Assembly: GCF_000208745.1 (NCBI RefSeq)
Contig: NC_030854.1
Location: 1,085,539-1,149,538 of the forward strand
Origin: Theobroma cacao
Taxonomy: Eukaryota; Streptophyta; Magnoliopsida; Malvales; Malvaceae
DNA: 64,000 nt
Reading direction: 5' to 3'
In this document: positions 24,437 to 40,610 of the stretch, piece after piece
Numbering within the stretch: the stretch's first letter is position 1
How the letters are laid out: the number at the start of each line of letters is the position of its first letter
Translations under genes and position numbers: made by a program
Notes under the pieces: generated by a model
Seen by the model: only the letters and a program-made list of their open reading frames with translations
Databases searched by the model: none
What the model was told of the DNA's origin: nothing

Positions 24437-27385
24437 ATGGAGCAGCCTCTTCTCTCAGGTACTTCATTTCTCGTTTCTTTTCTTTTTGGTTTTTGTTTTG
24501 TCTTTGATTCACGATTTTAGATATTTATAATGATGATCATGGTCGACTGATCCTGCGTTAAATTTTGGGGTTTTGAAGAGAAAAGAAGCGAAAGTGAAGA
24601 GAGCGAGAGGTTGAGCTCGTATCAGTACGTTGGGAGAACAGGGTCGGTGATTCCAACAGCTTCCTTGGCGGGAACCGAAGTTAGCATCGAGGAGATTCGA
24701 TCAGCGACTTCTTTTTCTGGTCATTACCCGCCTTCCATTCATGCTCCTTTGATTAGCTCGCCGGAGCCCCATCCAAACGGTATCTCCCCTAAAAGCCGCT
24801 CCTTTGTTTTTTTGAGTAACTGGGTATTGATTATTTTAGGCTCTTTTGTCGAAAGGTTTGAACTTTTTGGTTATGAAGTTGAGAATTTGAGTGGCGTTAA
24901 ATTGTCAATTTGTTATTTTTTGGAGCATGCAAGCAGATTGTGATTGTTGAATTAACTAGCTGAAATTGAGTTTTCAGTTTAAATTGTGATTTTGTGAACT
25001 CTTACAGTTGACTGGTTCTATTGCATGTCGCAGAGCAAGTTGTTCTTCATCAAGGTACTTACACAACAGATTATGGCGCATACTCCAATGATTTTCAGAG
25101 GTAAGGCTGGATAAAAGTCGGAACTCTCTTGCTGTATGTTGGAATTAGGACATATAACAGCAGCATGTCATGCTAATAATATGAAGCTTAACTGAATCTC
25201 ACCTATGTTTGAACAAATTAGAATTTACTTTGTGGTCGAGCACATTAAACGGCCTAGAGAAATTTGTTGTTGGAATTTATAAAATTTTCTTGAGTGAAAA
25301 ACGATTGTGAATGCTGAAACATCAGGTAGTAACATCTCAAATGAATGATCTATATGTAGGCAATTATTGGATGAGGTAGAGATACGAGAGTTGCTCATTG
25401 ATCATATTGGTCATCGATGCTGTTGGGGGAGTCGTCCTGCTCGGACATGGAAGATTAATGCAGTTGAAGATTGCAATGTTTATGTGGGAACTCTAGAAAC
25501 TTTCTTAGAAGAAAGGGAAGTGGTCAGAGAAACAGAACCTTACCTTGGTGGCAAAATTGATGGAAAGGATAACAGTCCTGAACTTGGTATTTGGGAATTG
25601 GATCTAAGATCACAATTCCCTGTTCTCTTTGTGCCTTATAAAGAAACACGAATCAAGATTCCTCATAGTGAGACCGTTGAGAAATGTTCAGGTAATGCTA
25701 CTGAAATGATTGACTCTATGGGATTAACATTGGAGAATAATTACATCTGAAATTTGTCTAAACACAAATTTATTTGCTGCTCTTAATTGTTGTTTTTTCC
25801 CCTTTAGTTCCTTTTTATATCTCTTTCTCACTTCACTAAAGCTTCATTCTTTTTTAGTCACACATGTCATCCGTGGTTCCCACCTTCCTGGTCATTAGTG
25901 CTTAGCCTTAATGTATAAGAAAAAATCTGCAGGTTGTGCAGGACGAGGAGATATTGCATGTCCTACATGCAATGCAGACCAAGAACGTGGATTTTATAAG
26001 GAAAATCAGATGTCCCAGTGCCCTGCCTGCTATGGAAGGGGATTAATTGCTCACAGAGACGGATCAGACACCATGTCAGCTGTTTCTTCTTCATTTAATT
26101 CTAGAAAACATAAATTATCATCCAAAATAGTTGGTTACCCATTACAATATATGAATAATGTGGTTGAGCCTATACTTTACATCTATGCATGATTTCAATT
26201 AACTATATATGTGTGTAAATATTATGCCTAAGCTGCTATCTGGGAGTTCTAGATTTGAAAACTTTGGCTAATGAACCCCTTATAAGTCCAACCCCCTCCC
26301 CCCCCTTCTCGTTTACTGGGGTACATCAACTGTTGATTATGTTGTAGCCAATAATTTGGTGGTTGGTTTGTTACTGATCTCTTAATGTTGTTTCTTCCTT
26401 ACATATAGTGTTGAGGGATGAGTTTTTTACATGATTCACCTTTTCCACCTACGATTATGTCTCTGCAGATGCAGAAGATGTGATGGGAAGGGAAAGATTC
26501 CTTGTGCAACTTGCACATCTCGTGGCTTACTAAAATGTGAGACATGTCATGGAAGCGGGTCTCTGTTGACATGCAAAATTGCCATTGTTAAATGGTAAGC
26601 ATACCAATCTTTGATGGCAATATAGTTGGCAGTTACTGTTGAAGATCACTTCTAATGCTGAAATTCAATCAGGAGCGCTATTTTCCTGATTATGGTCTGT
26701 GAAATCATTTAATTACTAGACCATTGGCATAATTTGCCGTTCCAATATAATCTTCCATTTCAAATCATCTCAGCTGAGTATGGTTACCTAAAGCAATTGC
26801 TAATCACCAGTATTCTCTACAATGAATTTGGAAGGACAATTCCATAGGAATATCTTTTTTGTTTTAAAAATACCAGAGAGGCAGATCTAACCTGTTAGTT
26901 TGCATATGTCAATACTAGGCACATACAGAACTTGCGTGTTTAGAAGCACGTGTGTGCTTCCTGCTACTTCAATTATTTGAATGATCCTTTTTATTGATAG
27001 GAAGACACTTTCAACTCGAAAAGTAAGTGCAACAAGTGGAGCAGCATCGGTTCCAGATGAGGTTTTCCATAGGGCCAAAGGGGTTCAGTTGTGTAACACC
27101 CAGGCACATCAGTGCACACCAGCCTTTTTCGCCGACTCTTTCTTCCTCAACAAGTTCTCTTCTGATGTTATTGCAGACAGGGCTTTTGTACCTCCTACAG
27201 CCAGAGTCATATGCGAGAGGCATACTATCTCAGTGGTGCCAGTGACACGTGTCACCATGTCTCATCATCGTCAATCTTTCAGTTTCTACATTGTTGGGTT
27301 TAGCCGGGACGTTTACTTGAAGGACTACTATCCTGCTAGGTTTTGCTGGGGCTTGTGTCCATGCCTGGAATGGTTGAAGTTGTAA
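24437..27385 (+). CDS. SSUH2-like protein with DnaJ-type cysteine-rich repeats
   Basis: There are seven exons: 24437-24458, 24579-24779, 25034-25100, 25360-25691, 25933-26074, 26469-26594 and 27001-27385. They total 1275 nt and 424 residues. The N-terminus (MEQPLLS) and first 95 residues are low complexity. The middle carries four spaced CxxC clusters (CSGCAGRGDIACPTC, CPACYGRG, CRRCDGKGKIPCATC, CETCHGSGS), resembling the DnaJ zinc-finger region but without J or substrate-binding domains. The C-terminal domain, about 130 residues and SSUH2-like, ends CPCLEWLKL. Vertebrate SSUH2 is the nearest named family; plant members are annotated dnaJ-related (At2g38000 type). Molecular function is unknown; a zinc-binding fold is inferred. 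Confidence 0.88.
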
Positions 27386-28409
27386 CTGTGCAATTCTCAA
27401 CATAAAGAGATTGTTTCTCAATTTTATGCTGCTGATATTTGTGATTTTTCGTGTGCATCAATATAAATCAGTTGGTTTCATGTATTGAAGAGATTGGAGT
27501 GTGCAATTTACATGTGACAATAATAATTATTCTTGCATTCATGACAGTTTGTGCTTTTTCTTTGCTATGCAACTGTTCTTTAACTACTTTTTTCTTGTAC
27601 TAGTTCGAGCCTTATATTTCATTTAGGCAGAGTGTTGAATGACTTGATGACTGATGGAGAGTTCCCCATTCTTTTTGTATTGGGAGATTACTTATTTGCA
27701 AAGGCATTCATGCCTGAAGCCTTTTACTTAGAGATTAAAGGAAAAGCTCGAAGTCAAATGGTAATGCATGCATCAAGAATCCGGATGGTTTCATAGCAAA
27801 TCATGCATGATGCAATCTGAAAAGCGCATGCAAGCATTTTGTTAGGCGTGAGAGGCATGATCAATGCTTACGTAACTCCATACCAGAAGATGCAAGGTGG
27901 TTGTATCCGTTATAACTTAAAACATATTTGAACGTACTATATATAACGGTCCACATCAATCTATAAAATATATATTTTATTATTTTAATTTATAAAAAAA
28001 ATCTCATAAGTGAAAAATAGTGTAAACACTAAAATACTTAATCGGTTTTATTTTATAAAAACCGTCTCACAAATTAAGATGATATAAACATTAATCTTGT
28101 TCTAGTAAATAATCGATGCGTCTCTGAAACTCCGAAACCGTGGCACATTGCATGGAAACTTCTGCGCCACGTCAACTGTTTTTCTCAGTTGACCCCAAAA
28201 GTGCTAGAGCGTTTTCCTCTAGTCCGCAAGATTCCATTTTCTTTTTTCCCTTCTTTGGACCAAGGCAAGGGGAAATCAATGGTCGAGAAAGCCCAAACCT
28301 ATTTTAAACTTATTTTTCCTTTTTCCCTTCTCCGTTGGACCAAGGCAAGAGAAAGATTGAAACAATGAGTGCCTCTATTTTATGGGTGAGACGCAATCAC
28401 CGACACAGT
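27386..28409. other. 3' flank of SSUH2-like gene and AT-rich intergenic DNA
   Basis: About 200-300 bp of probable 3' untranslated region, then unique intergenic sequence without a coding frame. Confidence 0.45.
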
Positions 28410-29600
28410 TAAGGATGTCAACGAAACCGAATATCTTATAATTTCGAGGTATTTAAATTTTAATTTTATTAAAAATTAATTATCTTAATTTTATTAATTA
28501 TTTGAATAATTTAAAAATTATTATTCTAACTTTAATCTTAATATATTCTTATTATCTTATAATTATCCTAACTTGTTTAAATACTCAATTAAATAAAAAA
28601 TTATTAAAAATCTTTTTTCATAGATACTCAATTACTCAATTAACTTTTCTAACCTCATAACTTCTCTTTAAATTTATATGTTATAAGTTTATAAAAACAA
28701 ATGTATATATACTGTAATTAATAATTTATGAGTTATAGTTTTTGTAATGTTAATATAAAATAAAAAGTAAATATATTTTTATTTAAAGTACATATATATA
28801 TATACAATGCATACATAAAAAATATTTTAATAAATAAAATAGTAATTATATTTCTTACAAATAAACCTAATATATATAAAATATATATATTAAAAGACAT
28901 TACAATTAATAANTAAATTAACACAATATATAAACTATATATATATTAAAAGACATTACAGGTTAATTAATAATAATAGTTTCATAAATTAATTTAATTA
29001 ATTATAAAGATTTGTTCTTAAATTCATGAAATTAAAAAAACATTTAGGTTCCAAAACCATTTTAATCTCAAAAAGCTTTTTTTAAGTATATATATTATAA
29101 TATTATATAAATAATGGTACATATATTATAATTAATAAATTTATAATTATAATTTTTGTAATGTTAACACAAAATAAAAAGTAAATACATTATATTAAAA
29201 ATGTATATAATAGTAATTATATTTTTTTATAATATGATATAATATTCAAATTATTTAAACATAATTAACAATCTACTAATTTTTTAATTTAAATATATTA
29301 ATGTTATCATATTAATAACTAGAGTAATCATACTTTTCATATATTTGTTAATTTTTAACAAAAAAAATTACTTGTAAAGTTAATGAAAATTGTAAAATTT
29401 TAATTTAATTATTAAAATAATAATAAAATATTAATTGAGTTCAGGCAACGGGTATCCAATTAGTGGTACCCGAATCCTATTCAAATTCGATTCAGATAGT
29501 GAAATCACTACGCAAACTTTTTTATGAAATACCTTAATTTTGTGTAACCGGATAAAGTACTTACGGATACCCTATAATAGGATACTCGTTGACATCCCTA
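28410..29600. mobile_element. candidate non-autonomous TIR transposon (hAT-like MITE), about 1.2 kb
   Basis: The left end TAAGGATGTCAACGA (28410) and the right end, read on the minus strand as TAGGGATGTCAACGA (from 29600), form terminal inverted repeats with one mismatch in 15. The flanking 8-mers gacacagt and ggcacaac agree at five of eight bases, compatible with a decayed 8-bp target duplication. The interior is extremely AT-rich and non-coding. It has two diverged direct blocks (about 28,715-28,770 and 29,137-29,190, sharing 'tttttgtaatgttaa' and 'aaaataaaaagtaaata') and a short duplication of 'tatattaaaagacattaca' near 28,887 and 28,945. Superfamily assignment is an inference from end sequence and target length. 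Confidence 0.6.
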
Positions 29601-32600
29601 GGCACAACAATGTCCCAACCACAAACTGTTCTCCCCATTTATTACCATTATATTATATTATTACAAAACAGAATGATATGAGACGTTAAGGTTTTTGGTA
29701 GTACGACGGTGGAATGAAACCTGATCGATCGTGGCCCCTTTGGCCGGTACACATGCACTGAACAAATTGTCTATGCATCCACCTACCTAACGCCTCTTTT
29801 CCCAATTCCCATCATAAACCAGATTCCCTTTGGTCCACTGCAAAGGGAAGACTTTTCCACCTTCCAAGTCCTCCATCACCCCCCCACACCTTGCTTTCGA
29901 AGGCTAGAAAACTTTGACATGTGAGAGTGGAGTCCCATTGTCTTGTTTTCCAGTTTCTACGTGATTTTCTGGCAAATTCCCACACTTTCTAGTTGTTTTT
30001 GGGTTAGTTGCGATGCGTGTGGACCCTTCAAACTTTATTTCTCTTAGTACTGGATTTTGGGTCGGTTTCAAAATCCTTGTGCCAACCATGATCTCTATTC
30101 GAAACTTATTTTTTTTAAGATAATTATATAATTTAATGATGTCGTTAAATTATAATACTGTGATACAGATTTAATAATAAAGTTAGATTATGATACTGTT
30201 GTATAAATTTAATGATACAGTTACATTACTATACTGTTAATAATATAGAATATAAAATTTTTCTTTTTCTAATTTTTTTTTTTGTAATTTTACATTGACT
30301 TGACCAACTCGTTCGATCCCATTTTTCTACTCTAACGTACATTTTGGATTAACAGATTTAATAGTTGCTTTCTATGTTTTCAAGCTGTTGTTTCTAAGAA
30401 ATGAAAACGAATTTGTTGGAAGCTAAGGGAACTAATTGGTTTGAAACCATCAACCTGATGAAAACTGAGTTTTCACTTGACTCATTGACTTCTTATAGCA
30501 GTGAAGCATTCAACTCACTGAGTTGTTGTCACCACTTTTCGCTTGAAGGTGAACCCCATTGGAGCTCAATCTCTCTCTGATAATACTTACGTATGAATTT
30601 ATTGACTAAGTTTTTTTTTATATAAATAAATTAGTTTGAACAATTCTTTTTAATTGAATAATGGATATTGTGTCCATTGTCCTACATTAAATAATAATTT
30701 ATCACAAATACAATAGACCGAAATCTTTTTTTATTTAAAAATAAGAGTTCATACTTATTAAATAAAAATGATGTCGATACAAATCGAAATTTATTCCGAT
30801 TACATACAAATTGTCATTTAGACCATTAAAAATAAATTTTATAAATGAATGACTAGATTAGCACGTTTGGTATATCTATTTATTTTAATTTTTAAACACA
30901 AAAATATAAACTAAAACTAAAACGTGACATCATTTTAAATAATTAAATGGAATTTTCATTTTTCAATATCTCACTTAATACAACTTTTAATTAATGGAAT
31001 AAAGAAAATGATTAATTATTATAATATAATAAAATAATAGTTGTAATAAATTCCATTGGACGGTCATGAGACGACATGCTAGCTTTCCACCCTACCTGTG
31101 GATATTCGCCGCGTTGAAAAGAAAATTGTTTTGTCTGTCCCTCGCTTGATTGCCACCGCACCATTTTTTGTTAGATCACATACATCGCAACCTATCATAA
31201 CTTATCTTGCCTAACAACCTGGGTGCCTTCCTGATCACAAACTTATCATCATCGGCGCCGAGCCAACCAATGCCAGCATCGGTGGGGATTGGTTTCATTA
31301 TTTCATCGTAAACGCTATATGCATCTAATCATAGCTAAACGGTTGGAATAAATCAAACGCAATCAGTGCGCCGAAGAGAGATTTGTACTATGGGAGACGT
31401 AAAGGGTCGAAAGGCCGCCACGTGTCTTTTTTTTCCCAGGTTTAAAAGTGGATATTTGGAGAACAAATTGATGGGTTTTTGGATATTACGAAATTCAGAA
31501 TGAGACGATCGAGGAACGTTCTGATTTACTTTTGTTGACAATTTTGGTACGGAAACTGTAACCCCGAGTTCCCAAATTACCCTTCAAATTATTACTTTTT
31601 TAATAAAAAAGAAAAAATATTAAAGAGTGTTTCTGATATTTATAAAATAAAGACATGATTTTTTAAAAAAATTAAACAAAATTTAATTTTTTATTACATT
31701 CAATTAAAAATTTATATTTTATTTTAAATTAAATAGATTTTTACGATTGTACAATTCAATGGTCAAAAAATTTTTAAGTGGTTCGAGATTGAAATAAGAT
31801 CCATTTCATTTTATTTATTATTGATTTATAAATATTATGAAAAAATATAATGCGAGAGTTCATCATTTAAAAGTATTTATAAAATAATATTAAAAACATA
31901 ATGTAAATGAAAATGATCTTTTAATGATATAATAGGTAATTATTTCATAATATTGTATATATAAGAAGATTTTTTCCCAAAATTAGAAGATAATTGCATC
32001 TATGGTTCATGTCCCAATATGCTTATATTGTCAAGGTGTTTTGAGTTTTTAGCTTGTTTTCTTCTTTTAATTAAGCTCAATCCTGCATCCGAAAACGAGA
32101 TAAATAATCACAAAATTTGAAAAGATTCACACGAATATAAAAATTTAAAACTTAAATAATAAAAAAATTGTTTAACTAAATCAGTTTATACAATTGAGTT
32201 TCTATACTTTCATTAAATTTACAACATAATACGTTTTATTTTCACATCCACACATTATATAATCATTTTAAAGATTTGTTATGATACAATAAAAATATAA
32301 TAATTTAATTACGTAAATCGGTATAATTCAGTGAATTTTTTTATTATTTAACAAAATATTAACTTAATGTTCAAATACTTAAGAGTTTTTAATTATTTTA
32401 AATTGATAAAGGTTTATTTGAGCAGGAACACTCACCAAACAGGTTTAGCATATGAATACTTGACTACAACAAGGTAACAAAAAAAAAAAAACAAATAGGT
32501 CTTGATGGGGATTAACTGTTGGCTTTGCTTTGTCTGTTTTAAGCTAAAAGACAAGACAGAGTCACCATCCAAATCCCCTGTCTGTCTCTGTCACTGTCTC

Positions 32601-34240
32601 CGCCTTTTCACATGGAGGAGTTTTGGTTTTGCTTGTTAATTTGGGATTTACTTCTTTTCATTAGGTTTACACCCAATATAGATAGTGTGAAAGAAAAGTT
32701 AATTTATTTGTTCACATTTATGAATTAAGCTTTTGTTTTTTGTTTTTGGATTTAATTCATCGAATTAAATCATGGGTTCATAATAATTTGACAGAAAATT
32801 ATGTTGCTGCTTAGAGATTCAACAAGAATGTAATTCTATGCTTTGAACATGGTTGTGGCACTAAATGAGATCATGCACATGGTGTCCAAAATTCAAAAGC
32901 ATTCATAATTACTCGATTATATCATCAAATGCCATTCACTCTATAGTTTCTCTTTTTTTTAAACTATTTATATATATTTGTTTATTTATTTGAGAAAGAT
33001 ATTTTTAAATTTTGTGTTTGATTTTACGTGTTATATGAATTTGATTAAAAAGAAAGAGAAAATAAAAAAAATTTACGTTCCATGTGACAAAAAAGAAAAA
33101 AGAAAGAAGTTACGCAGTAATGTATATTTTTTCGACCCTTTTTCTTTGTTTATATATATTTTTTGAGATATGCCAAAATAAAATTTTTTTTATTTTTTTA
33201 ATATTTATATTATAAAAATTAATTTTTAATATAAAAATATTAAAGTAAATATTTTTATCTTAATTTTTATAAAAATAATAAAAAATTTTAAAGATAGAAG
33301 AATATGCAAACATTTTAAATGAATTACATGCTCTGTTTTCCTTTACAAACGTTAGTGAAGGTCACTCTACCTTTACAAAGTGATGCTAAATTTGTTGTCA
33401 AAGCAAAATATTATTATCAGTATCTTTTCCTTATATGCATGTTCCTTTTTTGGGAATAGCTTGGCTTAAAAGTGTTTCATCATTTCTTTTGGGTTTATTT
33501 AATTTCTACCATTAATTTCATCAATTATTTTTTCTTGCTCTTTCTATTTACTTGAGGATTAAAATATTGGCAAACTTTCTCTATTTCAAAAGGAAAAAAA
33601 TTTTTGAAAATTTCTATTGTTAGGCAAATGAAATAATTTTGTTAGAAAAACATAATATATATAATTAACTACCTAATGAGTTCGTATCGCATTCATACTT
33701 CAACCTGTTCCTAAATATTTGTCACTTTTCGATTTTTACGGAAATTAATATATTAATTTTTTAAAAAAAATTACAATGTTTTGAAATTTAATATTTTTTA
33801 TATGTAAAAATAAAAAATCATAAATAAAATTTACAACATAAAAAAGTTTCTTAAAAAAAGAAAAAATAGACCAAAAAAAGGAAAAAAAAAAGAGAATAAT
33901 TGTTAATTAAGGGAAGTAAACCTCTTAAAAATTTTGTTTACTTTGGTATGAAATTGAAATTATTTTAGTAATTCAAAGATTTGACTTCTTCTAATGGTAA
34001 GTAGTTAAAAAAAAAAGGATATTTATTTAATTGCTGGAAAATAAAAATCTTACTAAAAATTATTAAAAAGGAGGATACTTTGGTAAATTCAACCAGGGAA
34101 ATTCAACGTAACAATGATTAGAAATAAAAACCGAACATGTCCAATGCCTATGTCCGTCCCTCATTCCGCCTCCCAATGGGCAATCGTCATGCTTTCTAGA
34201 GAGAGGGAAAGGGCAGGAAAAAGCCAAAAGCGTAAAAGTC
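29601..34240. other. large gene-free AT-rich stretch
   Basis: About 4.6 kb with no supportable gene. It contains short degenerate tandem repeats at 30,137-30,240 (about 38-bp unit with 'atgatactgttgtataaattta'). There is moderately unique sequence at 29,700-30,070, 31,050-31,540 and 32,500-32,900, and long A/T-only runs at 31,600-32,400 and 33,160-34,080. I found no long terminal repeats, polymerase frames or RNA gene signatures here. Confidence 0.5.
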
Positions 34241-34250
34241 TATATATAAA
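34241..34250 (+). promoter_or_regulatory. TATA box of the O-fucosyltransferase-family gene
   Basis: TATATATAAA lies 189 bp upstream of the start codon and is followed by a pyrimidine-rich leader (34,300-34,400), a usual plant core-promoter arrangement. Confidence 0.5.
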
Positions 34251-34438
34251 AGAAGAAGAAACCTTTCGCACCTCTGGTTCTACCGAGCATTGCGGAAACT
34301 CTCCCTTCCCTCCTTTTCCTCCCCCTCGCTCTCTTTCTCTCTGTCTTTTGTTTCCTTCTTTTTCCTTTCAGTCCGAGTTGTTTCTTTCTTCTTATTTATT
34401 TTCTGCGTGCTTTTTTTTTAAAAACTTCCGGCGATAGG

Positions 34439-37449
<3,011 letters not shown>

Positions 37450-38952
37450 TGGCTTTTGTCGGTTGAATTATACACTGCCTTTTGCAGGATGGCTGATAGG
37501 GTTTCTTGAATTAAGGTGCTTTCTCCTATTAGGACACTTGCAGCAGCCACCAACAGGGCTGAGATATCATATGGTTTGAGATTGCTCACGTGGTTTGATG
37601 TCGGTTGAATTACACAGTACCAGTTCCAGTTTTGTTAAGAGGACATAACCAGCAACTTAGGGAAGCAGAGACGATGTATAATTCTGAGGCAAATCAGGTT
37701 AGTCATACAGGTGCACACCCATATATGTCAAAGTGGAACCACAGTATTTGATTTATTCATTATTTTTTCAATAATTTGGTTGTAAAAATCGTTTGCCAAA
37801 TTAGCCTTTTACAAAGTCAGATGCAACATCTGAAATAGTACATAATGGAGATTTGTTTCCCAAATGTTCCGAGCAGATACCATATCTTACTCTCAGCTTT
37901 ATTTTCTTTCTTGCAATACAAGCACTCTATCAAATTACCTATACAGACTTATATTTATAAGTACGAGGACTAGACTCTAGAGTCTGTTGAATGAATTCAC
38001 AGTTAGTCTGCTGTTATTGTCATGGTGAAGTAACCAGTCCCGGCCACTTTGCGTAAGGGAGAAGAAGGAAATTGAAAGAATGAAGGCAATCCTGTTGGGC
38101 GACTGTTGTGTTGCTATGGACAAATATAAAATGGGTTTTATACAGTTTGTTGCTTTCAAATGATTTCAGAACAACTTGCAGCTGTCTTTCCAAACTGATT
38201 CTGCCGCAATATCAGGTTTATTTTAATAAAAAAGGAATTGGAATTTCGCTGCACAGCTGGATTAACAATCATTCTTAGCTCATATTATACGGAAGCTGGC
38301 ACGCCGAGCATTATTTGACTAAGAAAAGGCTTCAGCTTTTTGACTAAAATGATGAAATGGTTCCCTAACTGATAAGTATTAGGCAAAGGCTGGGTGGTGA
38401 AGAACCAACGTTCAAATATTGTTGCTTTTCTTTTACTCCTCCCAAGTCCCTATGAAATACTAACTGTCGCGATGTTCGGTCCGGGAACAATCCCGACCAC
38501 TTGACGCTAGCAAAGTACTATGAAACAGCAATTCTCACCAAGTCACCATCCTTATGCTTTCAATTTCGTCAACTCATTGGATTCACTGGAAACTTGCTTT
38601 CATTAAGGATTCAAACAATACATTATTTTCCAATGTCTGAAACAATGGGGTGAACATGATTTTGCTAAATGTTGGATCATAAACTGATGGAGAATTGCTG
38701 ATTGATACAATTCAATTAGAAGAATATATTGTTCAATCTAGCCCTCACCTACACTTCTACGAGTATCAATGGCTTGCCCATCGAAAGAGCCAATCAAGAT
38801 GGAATGAATTGAACTCAGCCATGCTAAGCCGTGCACATTACATGCAGCCTTTACCTCTTTCAGGGATTCTTATCCATGTTCATCAGATACAAAACCTTGC
38901 ATTCTGTCCACAGAAATAGTAAAATTGTGCTGTCATGTTCTCTGGCTCTCAA
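37450..38952. other. intergenic between convergent O-FucT and FLN1 genes
   Basis: Contains the 3' untranslated region of the O-fucosyltransferase-family gene (to about 37,900) and, from about 38,700, probably that of FLN1. I saw no repeat and no coding exon in between. Confidence 0.5.
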
Positions 38953-40610
38953 CTACCACATTGAAGGTACATAAACCTGTTCTTTCAGATTTTGTGTAGC
39001 ACTCTCAGTAGGAAAACCTCTCACAGCACCAATTGTCCACTGCGATATAATACCTGCTGCAATTGCAAAGCGTAGCTGCCTCTCTAAGGTATCTTGATTT
39101 TCAAACATCTCAGGGTAAGTGGTCAGCTTCCTCATAATACCAGCCACAACAGCATCACCAGAGCCAGTTCGATCACAAGTGAATGGTGTTATTAGCACAT
39201 CCTCTGTTCCAACAACCACACCATCAAATGAAGGTGTATAGTAATGTATCCTAAGTGTTCCATCAGTCACAAACAGATATTTAAGTCCATCATGCCACAA
39301 CGGAGAGATTTCCTCACGGGTATAATGATAGCAGTCTCGCCGATTCTTGGTTTGGTCAAAACTTTCAGCATAGTATTGAGGCCTGTAATTTCTCTTCCTC
39401 TCATAATACTCTTCATCCAGAAGAAATTCCAGCTCTTGCCTTGAAACCTCAATGATGTCTGCTTTGTTCCAGGCTTCCTTGATCACCTCCCTCGTTTCAT
39501 CACGTGATCTCCACAAAAGTAATGGCAAATTCAAATCAAAAAATATAAGCCCCCCAAACTTCTTAGACCATGCAATTGCTTTGAAAAGTGTAGATTGCAT
39601 GGAAGGAGATGTTAAAACCTCTGAATTGAAGTGGAAAATTCTAGTCTGCATCAATGTTGGATAGCAAACCATCCAAATTCAGTCAACAAGAAAAATTCAC
39701 AAACTAATTACAGAAGTGCCACTCTAAGCACGTATGCAGCATCATACTTCATCAATTAATTTCACACTATCAGATCATAAAATGCTCCAAAAACAAAAAT
39801 TGGAACTCTTCCTAATGATTTTCATATGTAACTTTATTGCATAAAAATCAACAATAAGTTTCTAAAGGTTACCTCTTTGAGAACAGCAAGATTCAATTCG
39901 GAGCTAAGAAGAGAGTCTTCAGCAGATTCTTTAACAGTCTCCATCTTCAACCTTCCTTTCTCATCAAACTTAACCTTCATGTAAGTACACCCAGTCTTAA
40001 CATTCTCATCAAACTTAACACCTCTCGTTTGCACTTTCTCTTTATTCATCATCAAGACAAGCTCATCCCCATACTCATCGTCCCCAACTTTCCCCATAAA
40101 AGCAGCTCTCCCTCCAAGCCTCACGTGTGATATTGCCACGTTGGATGGTGGCCCACCTGGCGCCCTCCCGAACTCCGGAGGGTCCCACTGTAGCATTTTC
40201 CAGTGGGAGTATTTATCCGGGTGCATCTTCTCTTCGTTCACTCTAACTGTGGGTACGAACTCCTTTTGTGCAGCGCCGAAGCAGCAGATCAACGGAGGTT
40301 CCTCGTACAGAAAATCCATGCCATCGTCGAAATCTCCTAGCTCCTCTTCTTCTCCCTGGCTTTCAGATTCAATAGAGCCATTTTCATTCTGGGTTTTTCT
40401 CGTGCGCCTTGTTTTCGTTGCTGGGGAAGACGAAGTTGGTTTCTTTTTCCTGCCTCGGCGAGTTGGCTTTGGAGATTCAACGGCTTCATTTGTTTCCACT
40501 GAAGCTCTTGGTAAGCCTACAGTTCTGGGAGAATTTAAAAACTGAATCTTTGGGTTCGGAGGGTTCAAGAACAGTGAGAAAGAGTGAGGGAGTTGAAGAA
40601 GTGATGCCAT
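38953..40610 (-). CDS. FLN1: fructokinase-like protein 1, chloroplastic (FLN1)
   Basis: pfkB-fold protein of the plastid transcription machinery. In Arabidopsis FLN1 is associated with the plastid-encoded RNA polymerase and is needed for chloroplast development. Two exons, 40610-39873 and 39645-38953, give 246+230 = 476 residues, close to Arabidopsis FLN1 (471) and well short of FLN2. The first 60-70 residues look like a transit peptide. Residues 45-70 are very basic (RRGRKKKP, TKTRRTRK) and 80-100 acidic. pfkB motif 1 appears as APGGPPSNVAISHVRLGG. Motif 2 reads TGSGDAVVAG, with serine where active kinases have GAGD but the aspartate kept. Proteins of this type are reported to lack sugar kinase activity. 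Syntenic counterpart proposed: At3g54090. Confidence 0.94.

Noticed and set aside
28733..28924. 63-codon frame inside the AT-rich TIR element
   Set aside because: Composed almost only of residues from A/T codons and spans the ambiguous base; no coding signal.
32507..32578. Possible hairpin with GGGGATT/AATCCCC ends
   Set aside because: Only the outer 7 bp and a small inner part pair; the middle has a large mismatched loop and the terminal loop is too small for a credible microRNA precursor.
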